Origin: Marchantia polymorpha subsp. ruderalis
Lineage: Eukaryota; Streptophyta; Marchantiopsida; Marchantiales; Marchantiaceae
DNA length: 64,000 nt
NCBI GenBank assembly: GCA_037833965.1
Contig: AP031353.1
Location: 7,814,501 to 7,878,500 of the forward strand
Direction of reading: 5' to 3'
Below, in pieces: positions 10,501 through 21,120 of the stretch. Below the pieces are notes generated by a model. That model was not told where the DNA came from and made no database searches. It saw nothing but the letters and a program-made list of their open reading frames with translations. Positions within the stretch are counted from its first letter, which is position 1. Every line of letters begins with the position of its first letter. The position numbers and the translations under genes were made by a program.

Positions 10501-13500
10501 TTGAATGTACATTTTACTTCAAGAGATGCCATTTATCGATCATAGTACGATGTTGACGATAACTAGGTGGATTCAAGATGAGGTCGTGTCTCCTGAAGTG
10601 GGTTTCTCACGATTAATATCGTGAGGAATCTACTTCAGGAGACACGACCTCATCTTGAATAGCCTGCTTAATATCCTATCGTGTTGTTAACTCTTGATGC
10701 AGAAATAAAGCATAAAATAAAGCATTTGACAGTTCGCTTTGTTATTTGCTGAGTATCCACTTTCTTCACTCACTTCAGAATGACTTCGTGTAGTAATTTC
10801 ATCTGAAACGATTGTCCAGGATCTATGTGCTACATGTCTGATGCAGTCCAAACGGAGACGAATGTGCCCGCGGAAAATGCTGGAAATGTTATTTGGCAGT
10901 GGCTATTTGGAAAGGTTGACGCCATTAGCACGTATGGCATATCACTGTACCTTTAAGTAGGGAATTTGTGAGTGTAATTGTTGTTCCATTTTATGATTGA
11001 CAAGTTAATTTGATTCCGCCTTTTGGTCCGTTAGCATTCTATGCCCGTATTTTTCTGTTGACCACCTTGTGAATTGGAGCGGATTGAGGATGGACTAGAG
11101 GATAGTCGCTGAAGGTGAGGACTATTTCGAATATTGGAGCATCTGGATTCGCAATCTAGTAAATGGCCCATTTGCTTCTGTCCGATCTTTCGATCATATG
11201 CGTGGACTGTTTAACCACACGTTTAAAACTTACAGGTACGTGAACAATGGAACGCAAGATGGATATATTGGTCTTGGTGCCCCTTCTCTTGCCAGAGTAC
11301 TTCCGGTAAGATTTAACTGCAAGAAATGTTCATATTCCTATGTGTTTGTCCTGCAAGACTTTGTTTGGTGATGTCGTGAGTCTTTCACTTTAGTTTCATT
11401 CGCATATTTTTCAATTTGTCTTTCAGATTGACCTGGCAGTCTTCGGCGAGGAAATCATTTGTCAGGTCTGTTCTGCTCTCTAACTCTGATCACCTTCAAA
11501 TATTTATTGTTATTATGCTGAAAATATACATGATTCAGCAAAATTCAAATCTTTTTTAAAAGCTAAACTAAGTGGGGAGAAGATGTCGAGTCTAAAAAAT
11601 CAAGTGCTTGGGCGAATTGCAAGTTGAAATCTAAATGGCTAAAATATATAAGATGGTTTAAACCGTTGAACCATATATTTCATCTGAGTATCTTCTATAA
11701 TTTATCGTTCTTCTCTTAGGACTATGAATCGATCTCTTACCTCTTAGGTCAATTCACATCAAGGCGACAGTAGGCAACATTTGGTTCCACTGGGATCTCC
11801 ATAGAACCAGGACTGTCCTTGATGGTTAAATATGGGATCCTGGTTTTGTGTCCTCTGGCTTATTTGAATCCTGACGTACATCGGATTGGTTTCAGAGTAT
11901 ATTAGATATCATGGTTCCTTGGAGGGATATGTATTCTTTCTGGGCTATTTCAGCTCGACAATTTGATGTGTTTCAAGCTTTTGAGGTTGTTAGGTAGCTC
12001 CAGCAATTCTGCTTGTATACCAGATGTAGAGAATGCAGAGTGTAAATAATCCTGTTTCGATGATGATCTTTTAGAAAGTTTGCCTTGCTATGAAGTATCC
12101 AGGAAGTCTGATCAACTTACGGAAGAGTTTTGAAGTAACCTTTGAAGCATTCTCTGGGAGGAAGGAAATGATCTTTTAGAAAGTTTGCCTTGCTATGAAG
12201 TATCCAGGAAGTCTGATCAACTTACGGAAGAATTTTGAAGTAACCTTTGAAGCATTCTCTGGGAGGAAGGAAAGTTCATATTAGACTGGTAACGTAGACT
12301 CAACACACCAGCAGAGACACCGGGATCAGTTGAATATCTCTCCTTTGTTACTAATGAGCAGCACAATACGAAGCGGCTAGATATAAAAGCCAAGTAAACC
12401 TCACTTAACTCAAACTTGAAGCATGCTGCTTATCTTCGCGTCAAAAAAGAAAGAATTGAGTGACTACCGTAACTTGAGTGTGTCTCTTGGCGTTGTCCCT
12501 ACTAAGAATTCCGGTGGAAATAATTAGACTTGAAAGCTCCCACATGAGATTGGTTCTAACTTTCGAGTTGTTCATAGGAATGAGGTCGGGAACATCTTTT
12601 GGATTCGTTAGCCATGAGTAAATGAAAGCACAGTTAAACAGTAACCAGTACCTCTAAATTACACAAGAACCTACAACCTGTGGATCCCGTGGAATACTAC
12701 GATGGACGGGAGTCATTGATTGGTATAAGCCAATCAAGGACTGCTGTCACCCCGGCGTTAAGTTCATCCAAGAATCTTGTCTATATCGACCTCGTGGAGA
12801 AGGGCCTCTGGCTTTCTCCTTCGTAAAGGATGTAGTACATATATATATTTCTGAAGTCTTGGTGTTTTGTATTGTCTACCACTACAGAGAGATTCCTTTT
12901 TGTGTTCTATCAACGATGTTTCCGTGTCTCCTGTTGCTACACGAAGAGCGAGACCCGGAATGTTTGGTGGAGAGGTAAATTTGATGTCTTCGAGTTTGAT
13001 GTATGTCGATAATCCTGCACCACTTTGTAGATCATTTTCCAGTAAGATGTTCATCAAATTGTTCTTCTAACAAGAGCAAATAGTTTCCAAATAAGCACTC
13101 GTGCTAAGTATTGTATCTTATTGTACATGGAAAGTTATGCCACAAGTGACAAAATTCAATTGTATAGCATTCTTTTGGTCTGTTTTCTATATAGCAACTC
13201 CCCGTCACTGAATACGGAGGATTGATACGAGAGGTTATTTGCAGGGATTCATGATGCAAAAGCTCGTCGGACGGGGCCTTGCTTTCATTACTGCTGGGGG
13301 GTCTAGTAGGTTCACCGCTTCTCCAACTCTGTTATTCGTTGTGTTTCTTGTGTTTCTTGTCATTTATTTCAGAACTTGAACAGTCCTGCCCTTGGAATAT
13401 GCGTAATGAAACTTCAAAGGGCATTGACATGTATTTTGTTCATGATCATCCTTATTGGAAAGTAAAATAAGTAAATATAGCTGACTCTGAATTTATGAGC

Positions 13501-14349
13501 TACTTTTTCTTCTTCAAAATTCATCATTAGCAGTGCCAATGCTCTGTACGGGGTCGATGTTTTTAGTATGGCAGGCCAAATCGAATGACTACGGTAGTTC
13601 TACAAAATTTTGAAATCTTGAACTATACGCTAACTTTTTATTTGCGTGTCGTTTATTTGTAGTTATTCAAAAGCATCTAGCCCGGGGGGAGGTTTTAGTT
13701 GTAGATGCGGGTTGTTTAGTAGCCATGACCACCAGCGTGGAGTTGGAACTTAAGTACGCTGGTCCGTTAAAACGTGCCTTCTTCGGGGTAAGTGAAAGCC
13801 TACAGAAAGAGGACGAGTAACTGCTTTTAGGTTGTTAAGAAAAAAGACGGATCATCGTCAGGCGTACTTTTCATTTTCTCCTCCAACTTCCAGTTTTCTC
13901 ATGTTGGTCGGGATTGGTCATCGATTTTTGGCAACGCAGGGTGAAAATCTCTTACACGCCCATCTTACTGGACCTGGTGTTGTGTTCGTCCAAAGTTTAC
14001 CATTCTTCCGCCTAGCTCAGAAAATAGCCAGGTAACGTTCGATTCACAACTTTGAACATATATCAATCCGTTAGCCGCATGACTGAAACTCTTATATCTG
14101 CGACCTGCTAAATCTTCGAGAGGCTTATGCTTCTTAGTATTCTCTGTATCTTGTTTCCAACAGGACGGTGACAGCTCCTCGTGTGAAAGACAGCTTACTA
14201 TTTATAGTATTCTTTTTGTCCTTGATTCCAACAGGGCGGTGACAGCTCCTCATGTGCGAGATAATCCGCGCTTCTTCTTACAAATTGCCATTATTTTCTT
14301 CGTGGCTTATGTGATGGTCATATCATCCTTAGTTCTCACTGAACAATGA
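7585..14349 (+). CDS. AIM24: AIM24-family protein, complete 11-exon gene
   Basis: AIM24 proteins belong to the DUF124/TRAP-like beta-fold family. The yeast member is a mitochondrial inner-membrane protein; the plant members are little studied. Exons are 7585-7632, 8642-8701, 10380-10419, 10820-10931, 11236-11305, 11427-11465, 12888-12974, 13245-13305, 13663-13787, 13940-14031 and 14235-14349. All junctions are GT-AG, and the summed length is 849 nt, giving 282 codons plus stop in a continuous phase. Plant-family landmarks follow in order: MAAPALSTPFQPYVYQ at the start, QILGGEAQVLQ, GSMCYMSDAVQ, DGYIGLGAPS, FLCSINDVSVS, GRGLAFITAGGS, VLVVDAGCLVAMTT, HLTGPGVVFVQSLPF and a C-terminal hydrophobic helix (FFLQIAIIFFVAYVMVISSL) before VLTEQ. 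The start is fixed by the conserved first 16 residues. Several introns are swollen by repeats, and the last acceptor is duplicated. Confidence 0.93.
8860..10330 (+). repeat. Tandem and segmental repeat array in AIM24 intron 2
   Basis: A unit of about 575 bp is present twice: the block beginning CCGTTTTCGTCCTTATCGCG recurs at 8936 and 9517. The block beginning CTTGCAACTGCTATGATTTT recurs at 9324 and 9901. Shorter degenerate copies of the second block follow at about 10074 and 10247. Each unit includes GAGGAAGTGGGTTACTT-like and GGCTGTCTCCTC-like motifs. The repeats look non-coding and explain the length of the intron (8702-10379). Confidence 0.85.
10571..10660. repeat. 90-bp near-perfect hairpin in AIM24 intron 3
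   Basis: The left arm begins ATTCAAGATGAGGTCGTGTC. Its reverse complement ends the element at 10660. The outer 29 bp pair perfectly, the next 6 bp pair with three G-T wobbles, and an inner 8 bp (CTCACGAT/ATCGTGAG) pair perfectly around a TAAT loop. The total is 43 pairs plus 4 loop bases, which is exactly 90. No target duplication is evident. It could be a small-RNA precursor, a foldback element or a replication-born inverted duplication. Confidence 0.9.
12063..12272 (+). repeat. 105-bp tandem duplication in AIM24 intron 6
   Basis: Two head-to-tail copies start at 12063 and 12168 with the block ATGATCTTTTAGAAAGTTTG. By eye they differ at one base (AAGAG versus AAGAA). Such similarity points to a recent duplication. 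It lies in the intron between the exons ending at 11465 and starting at 12888. Confidence 0.92.
14134..14270 (+). repeat. Tandem duplication spanning the last 3' splice site of the AIM24 gene
   Basis: The segment with a pyrimidine tract, TTCCAACAG and GGTGACAGCTCCTC is present twice, with acceptors ending at 14163 and 14234 (71 bp apart). The downstream acceptor gives the conserved C-terminus. The upstream acceptor, joined to the same donor, reads TVTAPRVKDSLLFIVFFLSL and stops five residues later. That would give an alternative, still hydrophobic tail. Confidence 0.82.
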
Positions 14350-15839
14350 GGAAGAAACTTGCAGCTGTTTTATAGGTGTGCCTTGAAGCTCTCAGAAACT
14401 TAACTGTGTATAGCAGACTCTTTCCTTAGCCCATTGTCCCTCGCAGGTAGTTCTTCCAGCCTTAGATAATGATACGTGTCATAGGGGCCCTGGTCTTGAC
14501 CAGTACCGGTGATAACATTTGTTATAAGGAAGGGGTGATATTATTGTTCCAACCGGTTCGAGCAATTTTGAAAAGATGTACAATTGATTAGTTCCAAGCC
14601 TTGCAATTTGGGATGCCATTTCAGTTCATACCGTTGGTTTGCGTCTCGATCTCTTTTTGTCAACAAGACGTGAGAATTTGTAACAAAATCTTATATCTGG
14701 TTGTCATGAGTCAATCATGTTTTCAGTTGTTTGGCACGGTTTTATTGCGAACATGATTATGTACGTTATTATTTTAAGGCCATGGATCTTAACTTGATAG
14801 ATGTGTTCATGTAGATTTTAATTTATACTTTTACTGTTTTAAAAACCTAGTAAGCAATTTTTGTGAGGAATATATTTACAAGTTAAAATTGTCTAATTTT
14901 CTTAGTTTTTTTTTTCAATCGATTTTGAGTACACATTTTGTTGTTATATGAAGTGTAGTTTATACTTTTACATGATGGCTACCGTGAAAGATGAATGTAC
15001 ATCAAACGACATTCAAGGAACAATCACTTTAATAACTTATTTAAATTGTATTTTGAGAAGCAGGCAACACTCAGAAATATTAAACTGTTTGGAAGAGTTT
15101 AGAAAGTAGTAGAGACACAATAATGAACTTCCAAGAGCTCATGCCTAGCAATTACACAAATGTGCAATAGTTGTATTGATTAATCTTCATTTTATATTGA
15201 ATATTTATTAAAAATCCTAAAAAGATTCATGTATTTCTTCTTGTTGAGTTTATACTATATACATGTTTATGCGTAATATATCGCCTAATAACCATGAATG
15301 GCAAAATGGGATTTTGTTAAAGAAAACAATAATATTTTATGTAAGAAAGCAAATGCATGTTAATAACTAAAATATCAACTAAGAAAAATTACATGAATAG
15401 GAAAGTGGTATTTTGATTAGATATATAATAAATATTGTATGAATGGGTAAATCAAAATTAAACAATGAATTTTAAAGTATAGATTCTTGAAATTTATCAT
15501 CTCTTCCAGATTTATGATAAACTTTAACATTCAACATTATAAATTGTAATTTTCATTCATTAGTTTTTTTATTAATATAAAAACTTAGAATTTGTATGCA
15601 TGATTATTGTGTATTTCTGTAGAAATTGAGGAAGTTATGATATTATAATATTATTTTGAACTGAAATATGGATGTAAACCAAAAAAATTTGTCAATTTAT
15701 GACTAAATTGAAATAATTGATGGAAAGTGACAATTTCTTACATCACAAAGGGTGTTTATATTTACATTTGTATGCAAACAAAACAAAATAAGGAATCAAA
15801 GTGTTTATTACTTGAAAATGTCATTTAATCTAGTGTTTA
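14350..15839. other. AIM24 3' flank and AT-rich spacer
   Basis: Apart from the 3' untranslated sequence of the upstream gene, this is AT-rich DNA without a supported frame, RNA gene or clear repeat. It runs up to the first LTR-like block of the copia remnant. Confidence 0.5.
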
Positions 15840-18800
15840 TGGACATCATATGTTGAGGTTAATTTTGATTGAAGAATAATCTACCTAGCAACCAAACTAG
15901 CTAGGTTGTTGCTGGTGTTGGATATATATATATTATACAAAGGTTTCTGCATTGTACTATTGTTTTTACTACGTAGTAAACTTTCTCGCATGCTTTCCTC
16001 GTTGATGTAACCATGTAAAAGGTGAAACACATTACGACAGTGTCTAGTTGTGTTTGTCTCTCTTGTTTGACTTGTTCTTTGCTTGACTATTATTATCTTG
16101 AATATTTTAGTATGACAATTGATATTATAGCAAGTTGCATTTATGACAATGTGTGTGGCACATCTATGTACTTTGAATCTAAGGCGAAAGTTTATGACGT
16201 GTTTTCTGCCAATGACGGTTTTCTCTCGGTTACGGTTTTTTTAAAGATGATGGTTTTTTTAATTGTGGTTTTTGACGGATGTCATGAAGTTTTGAGTTTG
16301 GATGGATGTTCGATTTCAACATTGAATCGAAGTTTGAATGTGACAATATTTTTTGACAAGTCTCAAGATGAATAGGTGGAAGAAGGATTTTTGAGAATCA
16401 TTTCAAATACATAAGGTTGAATTTGTAGATAGTGGAGGACAGTTCAAACTAAAACATTGAGCTTTAGATCCTGTGATCTTCACAGGCGGAAGAGTTTCAC
16501 GTTCTAATTGTCGATCACACAAAGTTGTAATTGTTTCTCGTCGAGGAACTAACTGAGAGAGAGGTGGCGACGACATGAAATTGCGAGTCACATTCAAGTT
16601 TATTTGTATTCTAGTAACGAAGATGCGATGACTATTATGGATTGGGCTGGTTGGATTCCAAACTACTCAAAGAACATGATGATCGTTATGAGGTTTAGAG
16701 CAATCAATGAATGATGTGACTTGTATAAAATTCGGAAAGCTTGTTTGAAACCTTGCAAATCCAAAGTTTGGTACTTGGAGCAAGAACATCTGTATCATCA
16801 GTCTATCTAATTGTGGAGGCTTGAACAAGTTTGCTCCTTTTAAAGATGCCAATTTTTCCAGCGAGTAAGTACTCAGCGGCGGTTGGTGATTTGCGTGTTG
16901 TTATTGGAAGTTTGTGAAATTTGTATCCGTTTGTGGAAGCGTGACGCTTTTGGGCTTTCTGTTGTGACAAAGGAGTCGAACGTTAACAGAACTTAAGCAT
17001 GAGACTAGACTTTGTAGCTACTCTAGTTTTTTAGTTTGATCACATCTACCGTTCTGAGAGCCGGTGTGGCTTTCAAACATTGTCAACAAGCTCTACAAGC
17101 CCTTTACGCTATGAGTGTACAAAATTCGAGCAGTAAAGTGACATTTGAGAATGAAAGCTTAATGTTTGTTGGAGGGCTGGCATACACTCCAAAACGAGCA
17201 GTGAGACACATTCAAATAAAAAAAAATGCCATGTGGTACATATGACACGCGAAGCAAGCCAAGTAGTCGCGAAAGATGCGTGTGTCATGGCACATTGGCA
17301 CGAATAACACGTGATGCACGCCACTTAGACGCGAAAGACACTTGTGGCATAACACGTAGGTTTGGACGTCACGCAAGCCATGCCACGGAGGCATGAAAGG
17401 CCTATGTGACATGACATGCAAGCGCAAGAGTTAGCGTGGCTTGATACGTAGGCTTACATGTGATGGACAATCATGTCGGGCAGGTTGAGCAGTCCAAACA
17501 ATCTCGAGCAGTACTAGGCAACGCAAGACGCCGAGATCATGTACGGACAATACCGGGTTATGGAGACATGCGATGGGTAAATCCGAGTAGGTCAATTAGT
17601 TGGTTAGCATTTGAAACATTAGCGACATTGAATGGTGGTAGTCACTAGAGCACATTGTGTATATGATGATGGAGCATCTAGATCTTTCAGTTATGAAGCA
17701 GATTGAGTAGTATGTCGAAGTCACAAAGTTGTTTGATGTCATTCAACGTTGGTTTCATCAGAAGCAATTGTCAAACTTGATGAACACATACATGAGACTG
17801 TTGATCTTCAGAATGCGGCCCAGAACAAAATTCCAAGATCACATTCACGACTTTGATGATTTGTTGGTAGATCTTCAAAGTATGAAAGAGGAGCTTCTTG
17901 ACATGAAGAAGGCTATGTATCTTCTCCACTCACTGATTCGTTGCTACCAAACACTATCAAAGATTATGTTTCATCGTGATAACAAGTCTCTCATTTACAA
18001 CCTCATTGTAAGTGTTCTCTTGGCAGACGAGGTGAAATAATAAATGTTGTCATATTGCTTTTAAGTTTTAAAACCGCACTTATATACGAGGTCAATCACA
18101 TCCAAGAAGTATCAAAGATTCGCAACAAATTGGATCAAAGAGTATGAGATCCAGATTTTCTAAGGAAAAAAAACCCAAAGTAGGTCTCAATCAACTAACA
18201 TGCAGAATTTGACGTGTTGGAAATGTGGCAAGAGTAGCCACATTAAGAAAGATTGCCAAATGACAATAGAAAATGCAAACGTCTCCAACGACAAGCATTG
18301 CTGAGCATTTTGATCTTAGCGAAGACAACATATTTGCAAACGGGCTATGATGTTAAAGGTATGCATTCTACAGTTCAACAAAAGTTGTTGGTGACATATA
18401 GATTCTAGACAATGCTTGTTCTTATCATATTTGTTACATCAGAGACTTTTTTTGTAATCTCTTAGGATCAAACGATTTAGTTTTTATGGAAGATGAACAA
18501 ATCATTAGAATTGAGGATGTTGGATCTGTAAAGATCCACATGTTTGATGGGGTAAATCGTATGCAACCCGCATTTGGTTTATACCTAATATGAGAAAAAA
18601 CCTAATCTTTCTTGGAGCATTAAACTCACACGGCTTAGAGTTTAGTTCTAAAAAGGTGTGTTAGATGTTAGGTCGTGTGATGAGCTTATCGTTCGGGGGC
18701 ACAAGCATAACAATCTGTACTTGCTAGAGAGCACCACTATTTGTGAAGAAATTAATTTTACCAGATCTCACGTTGAGATGTTTTGTGTATAATTATCTAG

Positions 18801-21120
18801 ACTACGTCATATGAGTGATCGATACATGTTTTTTCATGATGAGACCAAAGTGTTACCGGGTTTGAATAAAGTTGATTTGACATTTTGTCAACATTGTATC
18901 ATGGGCAAACAACATAAGAAGTACTTTTGGCGTTGGAATTCATAGTTTCACGGAGATATTGAAGTATGTACATAGTGATGTGTGAGTATTCTCTCCTATT
19001 GTTTCACTTTCTGGAAAGATCGTGACCTTGATACAAAGATTGGAGATTGTGTGGTGTTGATCTTGGAAAAAGTTGAAACTTCTTAGTACAGGGAAATTCA
19101 TGTTTTGATCAACAAGCTTGAGTGAAATGTTACTATAAAGCGTGAGATGTAGGCGTTGGTTGAGTAGTAGTTGTTGAGTTTTCTAGGAATCAAGCATTGA
19201 TTGACTCCAAATTGGTGTACAAGCTAAAGTACAATCCAGCAAGTACCAAGGCAAAAATCTTCAAAGCCAAATTGATGACTAGAGGTTTTACACACGAGAA
19301 GTCTATGAACTACAACAAAGTTATTTTTCTTGTAGCAAAGTACATTACAATTTGTCCAATATGTGCACTAGTCGCAATTTTTAGTCTTGTTATGGATTAT
19401 ATGGATATGGTTACAACTTTTTCTTATGGATATTTAGAGTAGAATATTTACATGAAACAATCAATTGACTTTGAGGTCAAAGTCTAATAGAGTTTGATTT
19501 GTATATTGCTAAAATATTGCATGTACTGAAGTAATCTTCTAAGCAGTGATTTGATGAATTCATGAGGGCACAAGGATTTTTATAGAATGTGTATGATCCT
19601 TGTGTTTACATGAAGATTGTGAATAATGTAACGTTCAATTTTATTATTCTAATACTTTACGTTGATGACAGACTCATCTTGATGAAGAATCAATCCAATA
19701 TTCATGAATGCAAGAATCTTTTGAAGTTTGCATTTAAGATGAAGATTATAGTTAAGTCGAAGAGAATATTAAACATGAATATTCATATGGATTTTGAAAA
19801 GAAGAGAATTTGATTGAGTTAGCGCAAGTGTGTTTGTCCTATATTGATATGTTTAACATGGGTGATTTTAAATGAGAATGGATTCTTATGGTAACACATT
19901 TCAAACTCTCCGCAGCTCAATGTACTACCGATGTTGTTGAAAAATGAAGAATGTCATGTGTTGCTTATGAACAAACTGTCGGCAATCTCATGTATTTGAT
20001 GATGTCCACTAGAGCTGACATTGCTCTTGCGATGGAGAAGATGAGCAATTACATATTGAATGTAGTGAAAGTTCATTAGTAAGCAATGAAATGGATTTCG
20101 AGATATCTGAAAAGAATTATGGATTTTGGCTTACTATTTGATGGTTTATTAGACAATGTCAAATCATTGTTTGGCTATGTTGATGCTAACTACAGACAGT
20201 ATCTAGACTAAAAGAGATCTACAACTCGGTATGTATTAACATTTGGCGGTGGAAGCATTAGATGGAGATCTATCTTGCAGAAGTGTGTAGCTCTATTGAC
20301 AACAAAAGCTTAGTTGTTAACAAAAACAATAAAGTAAACTATTTGGTTGGATAAGCTTATCATGGAGATGAGATTGCCATAGTGCTTCACATTTGGCTAT
20401 GAACCAAGTCATGAATAGGAGAGTGAGACATATTTACATTATGTATATCTTTATCAGACAAGCAGTGTTTAATAAAACGATTGAGCTAGTCAAAATAGAT
20501 GATATAAAAAATTCAACTGATGCGTTGACCGAAGTTATTTCTTTGAAGAATTTCAGACAAAGTGGTGCTACTATGAAAGTTGTATATAAGGAACACAGTT
20601 AGAGTTTGCTAGCATAGTTTTTTCAGTTATCTCTTTATATTTTTACTCTATACTCTTATGATTATGACTTAGTTCTAATTAACTTTTGTTTAAAGAGGAA
20701 ACTTGTATTAGCTTTTTTTTCTAAATTTTTTCAAAGAATAATTATATAGGTTACAAGGTTTATGTACCTCTATGGTAGCAGGTTTTTAGTCAACTCTTCA
20801 TGTTATTTCTTTATTTTGTTATGGTTACAGCTTAATTCTAATTAACTCTTGTGTATAGAGTAATCTTGTGTTATGTTTCTTTCTAGAACTTTCTGTAGAA
20901 TAATAATATAAATTACAAAAATTATTTTGTTTTCTAACACGAGTTAAGGAGAAGTTAATTGAGGTTAACTCTGATTAAAGAGTAACCTCCGGTGCTAGCT
21001 ATTTATAGCTAGTTTAGTTGCTGGTGGTGAGTCTATATAATACCTCAAGGTTTTTGCATTTTTTTTCATTTTTTTTCACTATGATAGTAAACTCTCTCGC
21101 GTGCTTTTTTCGTAGACTTA
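15840..21120 (+). mobile_element. Old, broken Ty1/copia LTR retrotransposon
   Basis: The order of parts is that of copia. Gag-type sequence lies at about 17700-18040, a CCHC zinc knuckle (CWKCGKSSHIKKDCQ) at about 18212-18256, and a region resembling the pre-integrase domain at about 18780-18940. Reverse transcriptase (LYVDD) lies at about 19190-19810, and an RNase H-side segment (SRADIALA-like) at about 19980-20300. Diverged LTR-like blocks ending AGTAAACT(T/C)TCTCGC(A/G)TGCTTT lie at about 15850-16010 and 20940-21115. It is heavily broken, with many interruptions in all domains, and the two LTR blocks differ strongly. It is therefore an old fossil. The outer borders are approximate. Confidence 0.85.
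17225..17455 (+). repeat. Degenerate minisatellite inside the copia remnant
   Basis: About four loose units of roughly 55-60 bp carry variants of CACGCAAGCCA(a/t)G, CGCGAAAGA and TGTGGCATGACACGTAGG. It lies between the leader and gag-like region of the copia fossil. Confidence 0.6.
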
